Below, in pieces: positions 1-5,933 of a stretch of DNA of 11,214 nucleotides. The stretch is taken from the NCBI GenBank assembly GCA_013696905.1, contig JACCXP010000261.1, positions 1 through 11,214 of the forward strand, in the 5' to 3' direction. Origin of the DNA: Thermoleophilaceae bacterium. Lineage in GTDB: Bacteria > Actinomycetota > Thermoleophilia > Solirubrobacterales > Thermoleophilaceae. Made by a program: the position numbers and the translations under genes. The stretch's first letter is position 1. Each line of letters starts with the position of its first letter. The notes beneath the pieces were generated by a model. It did no database searches and had not been told where the DNA came from. It was given only the letters and a program-made list of their open reading frames with translations.

Positions 1-277
1 GCTCGACGGAGGCCGGCTGACCGCGGTCGATCGGTCGGCGAAGATGATCGAGGCGGCCGCGCGGCGCAACGCCGGGCACGTCGAGGCGGGCAGGGCGGAG
101 TTCCTCGTCGCGACGCTCGAGGACCTCGACCTCGGCGACCGCCGCTTCGACTTGATCTTCGCCGTGCGGGTGGGGCTCTTCCACCGCGAGCCCGAGCGGG
201 CTCGGGCTCTGGTCGAGCCGTGGCTTGCGCCCCGAGGGACGGTTCGGGCGTTCTTCGATCCGCCACCCCGGCGCTGA
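1..277 (+). CDS. SAM-dependent methyltransferase, C-terminal part (5' end outside window)
   Basis: The frame is open from the window's left edge (first full codon at base 2) to a TGA at 275-277, giving about 91 residues. The segment [13 protein letters not shown], followed by a run of Ala/Arg, matches the end of motif I and the acidic post-I strand of class I Rossmann methyltransferases, where the Asp of AVDRS would bind the ribose of S-adenosylmethionine. The later [12 protein letters not shown] fits the motif IV strand (typically FD.I.), and [15 protein letters not shown] fits the strand with a 'L.PGG' turn near the C-terminus. The substrate cannot be told. The gene ends 25 bp before the ABC ATPase start. 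That start has its own promoter-like box, so joint transcription is uncertain. The fold assignment is fairly safe; the specificity is unknown. Confidence 0.75.
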   Translation, partial: LDGGRLTAVDRSAKMIEAAARRNAGHVEAGRAEFLVATLEDLDLGDRRFDLIFAVRVGLFHREPERARALVEPWLAPRGTVRAFFDPPPRR

Positions 278-290
278 CCAGCCACCGGTC

Positions 291-296
291 TACTCT
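291..296 (+). promoter_or_regulatory. Putative -10 box (TACTCT) of a leaderless promoter for the ABC ATPase
   Basis: TACTCT fits the actinobacterial -10 consensus TANNNT and ends exactly 6 nt before the GTG at 303. Transcription would then begin at or next to the first base of the start codon. No Shine-Dalgarno precedes this GTG. I see no convincing -35 element. The same spacing recurs at two other genes in the window. Confidence 0.45.
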
Positions 297-302
297 GCCG
301 GG

Positions 303-1259
303 GTGCCCTCGACCCTCGCCATCGAGGCCTCGGGCCTCGTCAAGAGCTTCGGAACGACCCGCGCGGTCGACGGCGTCGACCTGGCCGTGCCGCGCGGCGC
401 CGTCTACGGCGTCCTCGGCCCCAACGGCGCCGGCAAGACGACGGTGATTCGCATGCTCGCCACTCTCTTGCGCCCAGACGCCGGCAGCGCCCGCGTGCTC
501 GGGCACGACATCGTCGCCGAGGCCGACGCGGTGCGCGGGCTCGTCAGCCTCACCGGCCAGCTCGCCTCCGTCGACGACGACCTGACCGGCCGCGAGAACC
601 TGATCCTGCTCGGGCGGCTGCTCGGGTATTCGACCAGGGAGGCCAGGGAACGGGCCGACGAGCTGCTCGCAGCGTTCGGGCTCCGCGAAGCGGCCGGCCG
701 CCTGGTCAAGAACTACTCGGGCGGCATGCGGCGCCGGCTCGACGTCGCCGCGAGCATCGTGGTCACGCCCGAGCTGATGTTCCTCGACGAGCCGACGACC
801 GGCCTCGACCCGCGCTCGCGCAACGAGGTGTGGGACATCGTCCGTGCACTCGTCGGCCGGGGCACCACCGTCCTGCTGTGCACGCAGTACCTCGACGAGG
901 CCGACCAGCTCGCCGATCGGATCGCCGTAATCGACCGCGGCAAGGTCATCGCCGAGGGCACGCCCGGCCGGCTCAAGGCGTCCGTCGGGCAGGGCGCTCT
1001 GCACGTCCGCCTGCTCGGCCCCGAGCACCGCGCCGAGGCTGCACGGATGCTTTCGCGCGCGCTCGACACAGACGCGCAGCTGGACGCCGATCCCGCCGCG
1101 TTGTCGGTGCCGGTCCAAGACGCCGAACGGGCGTCGGAGGCCGTTGCCGAGCTGTCCCGCGCGGGCCTCGGGCTCGCCAGCTTCTCGCTCGCCCAACCCA
1201 GCCTCGACGAGGTCTTCCTGGCGCTTACCGGCCACCCCGCCGAGGAGGAGGCAGCATGA
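303..1259 (+). CDS. DrrA-family ABC transporter ATP-binding protein
   Basis: This 318-residue cytoplasmic ATPase would power a drug or lipid exporter together with the permease that follows. Visible motifs: Walker A GPNGAGKT at about residues 39-46, Q-loop Gln86, signature YSGGM at 138-142, Walker B LMFLDEP at 158-164 with catalytic Glu163, and D-loop GLD at 167-169. The switch position reads CTQYLDEAD, with Gln where most ABC ATPases carry the H-loop His; this is usual in the daunorubicin-resistance DrrA family. A C-terminal domain of about 90 residues after GTPGRLK, ending in [13 protein letters not shown], is also typical of that family. I chose GTG 303 because homology starts with [13 protein letters not shown]. 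The longer frame from ATG 225 would overlap the methyltransferase and add unrelated residues. The stop overlaps the permease start (ATGA). The exported substrate is unknown. Confidence 0.92.
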   Translation: MPSTLAIEASGLVKSFGTTRAVDGVDLAVPRGAVYGVLGPNGAGKTTVIRMLATLLRPDAGSARVLGHDIVAEADAVRGLVSLTGQLASVDDDLTGRENLILLGRLLGYSTREARERADELLAAFGLREAAGRLVKNYSGGMRRRLDVAASIVVTPELMFLDEPTTGLDPRSRNEVWDIVRALVGRGTTVLLCTQYLDEADQLADRIAVIDRGKVIAEGTPGRLKASVGQGALHVRLLGPEHRAEAARMLSRALDTDAQLDADPAALSVPVQDAERASEAVAELSRAGLGLASFSLAQPSLDEVFLALTGHPAEEEAA

Positions 1260-2107
1260 GCACCGCACCCACGACGCAGGCGCCTCGCCCGCAGCAGGCG
1301 GCCGACGCGGCGCTGCACACGGCACTGTCCCGCAGCGCCCGCCCGCCCCGCGCCGGGCCGCTCTCGGCCGCCCTGACCTTCGGCTGGCGGGGCATGTACA
1401 AGGTCAAGCACGTCCCGGAGCAACTGCTCGACGTGACGATCACACCGGTGCTCTTCCTGCTGATGTTCACCTACCTATTCGGCGGGGCGGTCGCCGGCTC
1501 GACGAGCCAGTACCTCCAGTACCTGTTGCCAGGCATCCTCGTGCAGACGGTCCTCTTCACGTGCGTCTACTCCGGCGTCGCGCTGAACACGGACATCACC
1601 AAGGGCGTCGTCGATCGCTTCCGGTCCCTGCCGATCTGGCGCCCGGCGCCGCTCGTCGGCGCCGTCCTCGGCGACACCGTGCGCTACGCGCTGGCGGCCA
1701 CGGTCGTCGTGCTGCTCGGCCTAGTGATGGGCTTTCGGCCCGCCGCCGGGGTCGGCGGCGTGCTCGCCGGGATGGTGCTCGTGATCGTGTTCGCGTTCGG
1801 GTTGTCGTGGGTCTTCACGACGGTCGGCCTCTTGATGCGCTCGCCGAGCGCCGTGCTCAACGCCGGCTTCATGACGCTCTTCCCGCTGATCTTCCTGAGC
1901 AACATCTTCGTCGACCCGAGCACCCTTCCGGGCGCGCTGGAGGCGTTTGTCGGCGTCAACCCGATCTCGCATCTGGTGACCGCGACGCGCGACCTGATGG
2001 CGGGCGTTGCCACGGCAGGCGCGCTCGCGCTGGTGCTCTCCGAGGCCGCCGCGCTGACCGCGGTGTTCGCGCCGCTGACCGTTCACCTCTACCGCGGAAA
2101 GGACTGA
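1256..2107 (+). CDS. DrrB-like ABC-2 type transporter permease
   Basis: A 283-residue integral membrane protein forming the channel half of the exporter with the upstream ATPase. An N-terminal cytoplasmic tail of about 40 residues, rich in Ala and Pro, is followed by six likely membrane segments near residues 57-80, 88-112, 132-160, 165-195, 200-222 and 248-275. The loop [15 protein letters not shown] between segments 2 and 3 is the conserved ABC-2 motif thought to contact the ATPase, and [14 protein letters not shown] before the last segment is also typical. ATG 1256 overlaps the ATPase stop by four bases. An AGGAGG supplied by the Glu-Glu-Glu codons at the end of the ATPase lies just upstream, so the two are translationally coupled. 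Substrate not inferable; DrrB relatives export anthracyclines, other antibiotics or lipids. Confidence 0.9.
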   Translation: MSTAPTTQAPRPQQAADAALHTALSRSARPPRAGPLSAALTFGWRGMYKVKHVPEQLLDVTITPVLFLLMFTYLFGGAVAGSTSQYLQYLLPGILVQTVLFTCVYSGVALNTDITKGVVDRFRSLPIWRPAPLVGAVLGDTVRYALAATVVVLLGLVMGFRPAAGVGGVLAGMVLVIVFAFGLSWVFTTVGLLMRSPSAVLNAGFMTLFPLIFLSNIFVDPSTLPGALEAFVGVNPISHLVTATRDLMAGVATAGALALVLSEAAALTAVFAPLTVHLYRGKD

Positions 2108-2113
2108 GCCTCG

Positions 2114-2500
2114 ATGCGAATGATCTTCGTGAACCTGCCGGTCAAGGACCTCGACGCCTCGACCGCGTTCTTCGGCGACCTCGGCTTCGAGTTCAACCCC
2201 GACTTCACCGACGAGGACGCCGCGTGCATGATCGTCGACGAGAACATCTTCGTCATGCTGCTCGTGGAAGCGCGCTTCAGGGACTTCATCAACGGCGACA
2301 TCGCCGACGCGAGCGCGACGGAGGCGATCACCGCCCTCTCGGTCGACAGCCGGGAGCAGGTCGACGAGACGATCGCGAAGGCGGTCGCCGCGGGCGGGAA
2401 GCCGTGGAAGCCGAGCATGGACGAGGGCCCGATGTACGGCGGCAGCTTCCAGGACCTCGACGGTCACGTCTGGGAGCTGATCTACATGGAGCAGCCGTAG
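2114..2500 (+). CDS. VOC-fold (glyoxalase/bleomycin resistance-like) protein
   Basis: A 128-residue protein with the paired beta-alpha-beta-beta-beta layout of the vicinal oxygen chelate superfamily. It opens with MIFVNLPVKDLDASTAFFGD and closes with the usual strand DLDGHVWELIYM. The N-terminal position that is a metal-binding His in glyoxalase I is Asn here (FVNLPV), as in a large VOC subgroup of unknown function, so it may bind a ligand rather than act as a metalloenzyme. It begins 6 bp after the permease stop. AAAGGA at 2098-2103, inside the permease's last codons, serves as the ribosome binding site. Being in an exporter operon it could sequester or modify the exported compound, but that is inference from position. 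ATG 2114 is preferred over the in-frame ATG two codons later. Confidence 0.82.
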   Translation: MRMIFVNLPVKDLDASTAFFGDLGFEFNPDFTDEDAACMIVDENIFVMLLVEARFRDFINGDIADASATEAITALSVDSREQVDETIAKAVAAGGKPWKPSMDEGPMYGGSFQDLDGHVWELIYMEQP

Positions 2501-2516
2501 CGCGAACCGGCGCGCC

Positions 2517-3584
2517 TCAGCGGCTGGCCGTCACCGAGAGCACGGGCGGCAGGCGGGTCGCCGCGCCGAACCAGCTCGCGCCTGCGTCGCCCGAGCCGAA
2601 GACGTCTCCAGAGGTGGCGCCGAAGTAGAGCTCGAGCGTCTCACCGTCGCCTGCCCGATCGAACGCGTGCCGGAGGACCGTCAGGTAGGCGTCCTGCTGG
2701 GGCAGGCCGTCGCCGCGTGCGGCCCAGCCGGCGCCCGCGTCTCGGGTCTCGTACACGCGCACGCGGCCGTCTGGGGTGACCCGGTCGAGATCGGCCTCCA
2801 GCGGGATCACATAGGCGCTGTCAGGGTCTGCCGGGTCAAGCACCATCGGGAAGCCGAAGTCCGACGGCAGGCCGGCGCCGATGTCCGCCCACGTCTCGCC
2901 CGAGTCGTCGGAGCGGTAGACCCCGCCGTGGAACTGCAGGAACAGGCGCTCCGGCCGCCTCCGCGCGCGGTGTAGCCGGTGTACGCAGAGGGCGGTTGCT
3001 CCCTCACGCGCCTCCTCCGGCACGTAGCGCGCGACGAGGCCCTTGTTGCCCTGCCGCCACGTCTCCCCGCCGTCCTCGGTCAGCCAGACCCCCGCGGCGG
3101 AGATCGCGAGCGCGAGGCGGTCGGGATCGCCGGGCCACGGCACGATCGAGTGCAGGCACAGGCCCCCGCCGCCGGCTTGCCATGACTCGCGCGTGGGGTG
3201 CTCCCAAAGCGCGTGGTTCAGCTCCCAAGTGGCGCCACCGTCGCCGCTCTCGAAGAGCACGCCCGGATCGCCGCCCGCGTACAGCGACCCCTCGCTCTCG
3301 CCCGCGACGATCACCCAGATTCGCTCGAGCGCCGCACCGCCGTCCTCGGGGAGCGCGACGCCGTCCGCCTGCTCCCACGCCCCCGACGGGTCCTCGGCGT
3401 ACCACAGCTTGGGGCCGTAGAAGGCCGAGGTCACCGACGCGATCAGACGGCCGCTGCGCGGGTCGCGCATCGCGTACTCGACCGGCTCCCCCGCGAACGC
3501 ACGCGCCGCCACGTCGAACTTCCCGCCCGGCTCTCCCACGAGCGCGAACAGCCCCTTGCGGGTCCCGACGAGAAGCTCCGTCAT
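2517..3584 (-). CDS. BNR/Asp-box beta-propeller protein (sialidase-like fold, function unknown)
   Basis: A 355-residue protein starting MTELLVGTRKGLF, with no signal peptide, so probably cytoplasmic. Five Asp-box (BNR) motifs are visible: SGDGGATW at 113-120, TEDGGETW at 169-176, SDDSGETW at 225-232, TRDAGAGW at 280-287 and SGDAGASW at 331-338. The regular spacing of about 48-56 residues implies one box per blade of a six- or seven-bladed propeller. Asp-boxes are structural, and I do not see a sialidase catalytic set, so the 'glycosyl hydrolase' names often given to such proteins are not supported here. ATG 3584 overlaps the stop of the MoaD/ThiS-like gene, and its Shine-Dalgarno lies within that gene. 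It converges with the VOC gene at 2500, leaving a 16-bp gap. Confidence 0.8.
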   Translation of the reverse strand: MTELLVGTRKGLFALVGEPGGKFDVAARAFAGEPVEYAMRDPRSGRLIASVTSAFYGPKLWYAEDPSGAWEQADGVALPEDGGAALERIWVIVAGESEGSLYAGGDPGVLFESGDGGATWELNHALWEHPTRESWQAGGGGLCLHSIVPWPGDPDRLALAISAAGVWLTEDGGETWRQGNKGLVARYVPEEAREGATALCVHRLHRARRRPERLFLQFHGGVYRSDDSGETWADIGAGLPSDFGFPMVLDPADPDSAYVIPLEADLDRVTPDGRVRVYETRDAGAGWAARGDGLPQQDAYLTVLRHAFDRAGDGETLELYFGATSGDVFGSGDAGASWFGAATRLPPVLSVTASR

Positions 3585-3853
3585 CTCGGTGTCATTCCTC
3601 CTGAGATCGCCGGCAGGACGTCGATGCGGTCAGCGGGGTCGACCGCGGCCTCCGCCCCGCGGCGCTCGCCGTTCACGAACACGTTGATGTGCCGACGCAC
3701 GAGCCCGCGCTCGTCGAGGATCCAGCCGCCCATCGCGGGGTTGTCTCGCTCGAGCTCGCGCAGGAGCTCAGCCACCGTGGCGCCTTCGATCGCGTGCTCC
3801 GAGCAGCCGCCGGCGAGCTGCCTGAGGGGGCCGCGGACGCGCACGATTGCCAC
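3581..3853 (-). CDS. MoaD/ThiS-family ubiquitin-like protein
   Basis: A 90-residue small beta-grasp protein. The pattern TVAELLRELERDNP, then RHINVFVNGE and DRIDVLPAISGG, is that of MoaD/ThiS/CysO sulfur carriers, in which a C-terminal Gly-Gly is adenylated and converted to a thiocarboxylate. Here the Gly85-Gly86 pair is not terminal: it is followed by Met-Thr-Pro-Arg before the TGA. The extension would have to be removed for sulfur-carrier activity, or the protein does something else. No E1-like, molybdopterin or thiamine gene is in the window. The start is GTG 3853; the ATG 8 bp upstream is out of frame. No Shine-Dalgarno is seen, but TACGAT ends 6 nt before the GTG. Its stop overlaps the propeller gene start (ATGA), so the two products are made together. 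Confidence 0.82.
   Translation of the reverse strand: MAIVRVRGPLRQLAGGCSEHAIEGATVAELLRELERDNPAMGGWILDERGLVRRHINVFVNGERRGAEAAVDPADRIDVLPAISGGMTPR
3597..3602 (-). promoter_or_regulatory. Shine-Dalgarno for the propeller gene, formed by the Gly-Gly codons of the MoaD/ThiS-like gene
   Basis: On the minus strand the sequence reads A-GGA-GGA-ATG. The consecutive glycine codons with the preceding A make AGGAGG, 12 nt before the ATG at 3584. This spacing is longer than the usual 5-9 nt, and translational coupling through the ATGA overlap may compensate. Confidence 0.6.
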
Positions 3854-3859
3854 GATCCC

Positions 3860-3865
3860 ATCGTA
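3860..3865 (-). promoter_or_regulatory. Putative -10 box (TACGAT) of a leaderless promoter for the MoaD/ThiS-like gene
   Basis: TACGAT on the minus strand fits TANNNT and lies exactly 6 nt before the GTG at 3853, which has no ribosome binding site. A TTGACT hexamer lies further upstream (about 10 bp away), too close to be its normal -35 partner. Confidence 0.45.
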
Positions 3866-3908
3866 TGCCGAGCGCAGTCAAGGCGTCGGCGGGCAGCGGC
3901 GAGCGCGC

Positions 3909-3914
3909 TAGGGT
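3909..3914 (+). promoter_or_regulatory. Possible -10 box (TAGGGT) for the VOC gene at 3952
   Basis: TAGGGT fits TANNNT. A start about 7 nt downstream would give a leader of roughly 30 nt that includes the AAGGAGG at 3941-3947. No clear -35. It sits in the 98-bp gap between divergent genes, where a promoter for this strand is expected. Confidence 0.3.
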
Positions 3915-3951
3915 CCATGCGACACATTCGCCCTGTGCCGAAGGAGGCGCC

Positions 3952-4320
3952 ATGCCCCGCCCAGTCCACTTCGAGCTGCCCGCCGCGGACCCGGAGCGCG
4001 CGGCCCGCTTCTACACCGATGTGTTCGGCTGGACGATCGAGAAGTGGGAGGGACCGGTCGAATACTGGCTCGTGACGACCGGCGAGGAGGACGAGCCCGG
4101 CATCAACGGCGGCATCATGCGTCCTCAGGGCCCGGAGGCGACGACGGTGAACACCGTCGGGGTCGACGACCTCGATTCGACCGTAGAGCGGGCGACGGCC
4201 GCCGGTGCGACGGTCGTGGCGCCGCGGATGGCCGTCCCTGGCATGGGCTGGCTCGCCTACCTCACCGACACCGAGGGCAACACCTTCGGCCTGATGGAGC
4301 CCGACTCGAACGCGGCCTAG
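3952..4320 (+). CDS. VOC-fold (glyoxalase-like) protein
   Basis: A 122-residue protein of the vicinal oxygen chelate superfamily, not closely similar to the one at 2114. It opens PVHFELPAADPERAARFYTD, with His6 at the classical first metal-ligand position, followed by FGWTIEKW, the linker strand VNTVGVDDLDSTVERA, and the closing strand DTEGNTFGLMEPD with a Glu at the last ligand position. This ligand pattern allows metal binding, but the reaction cannot be predicted; lyase, dioxygenase and binding roles all occur in the family. ATG 3952 has an excellent AAGGAGG at 3941-3947. The upstream in-frame extension to 3847 overlaps the divergent promoter region and was dropped. Its TAG at 4318-4320 overlaps the stop of the convergent aminotransferase. 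Confidence 0.85.
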   Translation: MPRPVHFELPAADPERAARFYTDVFGWTIEKWEGPVEYWLVTTGEEDEPGINGGIMRPQGPEATTVNTVGVDDLDSTVERATAAGATVVAPRMAVPGMGWLAYLTDTEGNTFGLMEPDSNAA

Positions 4321-5528
4321 CCGCGACCCGCGCTCGCTTCGACGACGCCGGCCAGCCGCTCGACGGCGAGCTCGAGCTCCGGCTCCGCGAGGTTGCTGAA
4401 CGACAGTCGCAGCTCGTTGCGGCCCTCGGAGCCGACGTGGAACGGCGATCCAGGCACGTACGCAACCCCCGCCGCGGTGGCGGCCGCGCGCAGCTCGATC
4501 GTGTCGACGTGCGCCGGCAGCGTCACCCAGGTGAAGAAGCCGCCGGTCGGCGTGCTCCAGGCGCAGCCGGGGGGCATATGGCGCGTCAGTGCCCGCTCGG
4601 TCGCCTCCCAGTGCGAGGCGTAGAGCGCTCGCGCCAGCGGGATCTGGCGCTCGAAGTGCCCGCCGCGGCCGTACTCCTCGACCATCCGCTGTCCGAGCCC
4701 ACCGGCGCACTGGTCGGTGTTCTGCTTCGCCGCCGCCATCTGGACGATGACCTCGCTCGGCCCGACCGCCCAGCCGAGGCGCACGCCGGGGCAGAAGGTC
4801 TTCGAGAACGTCCCAGCCTGCATGACCACATCCGGCGCGAGCGACCACAGCGACGGCAGCGCGGTGCCGTCGTAGGACAGCTCGCGGTAGGCGACGTCCT
4901 CGAACACCAGCACGCCGCTGCGCCGGCAGAGCTCGACCAGCGCCTGGCGGCGCTCGAGCGACAGGGTCCGGCCCGTCGGGTTCTGGAACTCCGGGATCAC
5001 ATAGACGAACTTGGGGCGCAAGCCGGCCGCGAGCCGCTGCTCGAGCGCCTCGACCTGCATCCCGTCCGCGTCCATCGGGATGCCATCGACGTCGGCCTCT
5101 GCGCCTGCGAAGGCCATCAGCGCGCCGAGGTAGGTCGGCGCCTCGACGACGATCGCGTCACCCGGGTCGATCATGCTCTGGCACGCGAGCGCGATCGCCT
5201 CCATGCCGCCGCTCGTCACGATCAGCTCAAGGAGCTCGGGTCGCCGCCCCTGCAGCTGCTCCTGGCGGTCGCGGAGGTACTCGCGCACGCTCGGGATCCC
5301 CTCGCTTGCCGTGTACTGGAGTGCGGCGCCCGGGTCGTCGCGCACGAGCCGCGTGACTATCTCGTCGAGGACCTCGGTCGGGAACGTGCTCGGATTCGGG
5401 AACCCGCCCATCATCGACAGCACTCCCGGGGGTGCGCCGGCGAGGATGGCGGTCAGCTCGGCGTCGCCGCGATTGCGCGCCCGCCGCGCGAAAGCGTGCG
5501 ACCAATTGCCGGTTTGCGTCTCGAGCAC
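4317..5528 (-). CDS. PLP-dependent aminotransferase, class I/II (fold type I)
   Basis: A 403-residue cytoplasmic enzyme expected to move amino groups between an amino acid and a 2-oxo acid. Key features: MMGGFPNPSTFP at 39-50, QYTASEGIPSVREYL at 71-85, TSGGMEAI cofactor-phosphate loop at 105-112, PEFQNPTG at 179-186 with PLP-contacting Asn183, EDVAYRE with Asp211 and Tyr214, AGTFSKTFCPGVRLGW with Schiff-base Lys243, and ELRLSFSN with carboxylate-binding Arg374. This set is typical of the LysN/2-aminoadipate and MocR-type aminotransferase group, without the N-terminal DNA-binding domain of MocR regulators. Substrate not certain. No ATG lies before the conserved region; GTG 5528 gives a start just ahead of NWSHAFARRA, and the frame further upstream is antisense to other genes. 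It lies 53 bp downstream of the small - strand gene, probably in the same transcript. Confidence 0.88.
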   Translation of the reverse strand: MLETQTGNWSHAFARRARNRGDAELTAILAGAPPGVLSMMGGFPNPSTFPTEVLDEIVTRLVRDDPGAALQYTASEGIPSVREYLRDRQEQLQGRRPELLELIVTSGGMEAIALACQSMIDPGDAIVVEAPTYLGALMAFAGAEADVDGIPMDADGMQVEALEQRLAAGLRPKFVYVIPEFQNPTGRTLSLERRQALVELCRRSGVLVFEDVAYRELSYDGTALPSLWSLAPDVVMQAGTFSKTFCPGVRLGWAVGPSEVIVQMAAAKQNTDQCAGGLGQRMVEEYGRGGHFERQIPLARALYASHWEATERALTRHMPPGCAWSTPTGGFFTWVTLPAHVDTIELRAAATAAGVAYVPGSPFHVGSEGRNELRLSFSNLAEPELELAVERLAGVVEASAGRG

Positions 5529-5581
5529 TCGCTCAGGTTCGCACGCCCGAGGCCGCGCGGCCCGCTGGCTGCCTCGACGTC

Positions 5582-5872
5582 TCAGTACTCCCTGCTCTCC
5601 ACGGCCTCGACGATCCGTATGCGCGGACTCCCGACGAGAGCCGGCGCAGCCTCGCGCGAGCGCCAGAGCTCGCCGAGCGCGGCGCGGCACGCCTCTGCCT
5701 CGCTCGTCGTGTCGAAATCGAGCTCGACCACGACGTAGCTGGGGTCGTCGAGCGGTCGGAACACGCGGTGGTGGCGCACGCCCAGGCCGCGTCGGTCGAT
5801 GGGATCGCGGTCGAACGCCGCCTTCCACATGTCGAAGTCCTTGATGGCGTGCTCGAGCTGCAAGGTCGGCAT
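5582..5872 (-). CDS. Small protein of unknown function, possible ferredoxin-like (ABM/Dabb-type) fold
   Basis: A 96-residue protein beginning MPTLQLEHAIKDFDMWKAAF and containing the stretch RHHRVFRPLDDPSYVVVELD. The alternation of strand (LQLEHAI), helix (FDMWKAAFD), two strands around VRHHRVFRPLDDPSYVVVELDFD, helix (EAEACRAALGELW) and final strand (RIRIVEAVE) suggests a ferredoxin-like fold such as antibiotic-biosynthesis monooxygenase or Dabb domains. I do not recognise a characterised relative and give no function. The start is well set: AGGAGG at 5880-5885 on the minus strand, 7 nt from the ATG. It is the first gene after the palindrome-bearing gap shared with tetR and is followed by the aminotransferase, so it is probably under TetR control. 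Confidence 0.75.
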   Translation of the reverse strand: MPTLQLEHAIKDFDMWKAAFDRDPIDRRGLGVRHHRVFRPLDDPSYVVVELDFDTTSEAEACRAALGELWRSREAAPALVGSPRIRIVEAVESREY

Positions 5873-5899
5873 GGCCGCTCCTCCTCTTTAAGCTACACA

Positions 5900-5914
5900 A
5901 TTCATGTAATGAAT
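5900..5914. promoter_or_regulatory. Candidate TetR operator: ATTCAT-GTA-ATGAAT palindrome
   Basis: A perfect 6-bp inverted repeat with a 3-bp centre lies midway in the 61-bp gap between the divergent small gene (5872) and tetR (5934). It is conspicuously AT-rich against its surroundings. It overlaps the expected -35/spacer region upstream of the tetR -10 box at 5922. On the other strand it sits just upstream of TAGCTT (5890-5895), a possible -10 for the - strand pair. Overlapping TGTA...TACA half-sites (5905-5917 region) add further dyad symmetry. Its placement suits repression of both directions by the adjacent TetR; binding itself is inferred. Confidence 0.6.
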
Positions 5915-5921
5915 ACAGCGC

Positions 5922-5927
5922 TAGAGT
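5922..5927 (+). promoter_or_regulatory. Putative -10 box (TAGAGT) of a leaderless promoter for tetR
   Basis: TAGAGT matches TANNNT and ends exactly 6 nt before the tetR ATG at 5934. No Shine-Dalgarno is present. The spacing equals that at 291-296 and 3860-3865. Confidence 0.5.
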
Positions 5928-5933
5928 AGCCGA

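Noticed and set aside
225..302. N-terminal extension of the ABC ATPase to ATG 225
   Set aside because: It overlaps the methyltransferase end and adds 26 residues with no family resemblance. GTG 303 lies just before the conserved start and has a promoter-like box at the right distance.
2501..2516. GGCGCGCC palindrome between the convergent VOC and propeller genes as a terminator
   Set aside because: An 8-bp palindrome with no loop cannot form a useful hairpin, and such GC palindromes are common at this base composition.
4044..5738. Long + strand open frame of 564 codons across the aminotransferase
   Set aside because: It is the antisense shadow of the aminotransferase (high-GC third positions keep the opposite frame open). 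Its Arg/His-rich sequence resembles no protein family.
5873..5933. A tRNA or small RNA in the AT-rich gap
   Set aside because: No cloverleaf or conserved tRNA bases; the only structure is the short dyad, and the gap is fully accounted for by two promoters and an operator.
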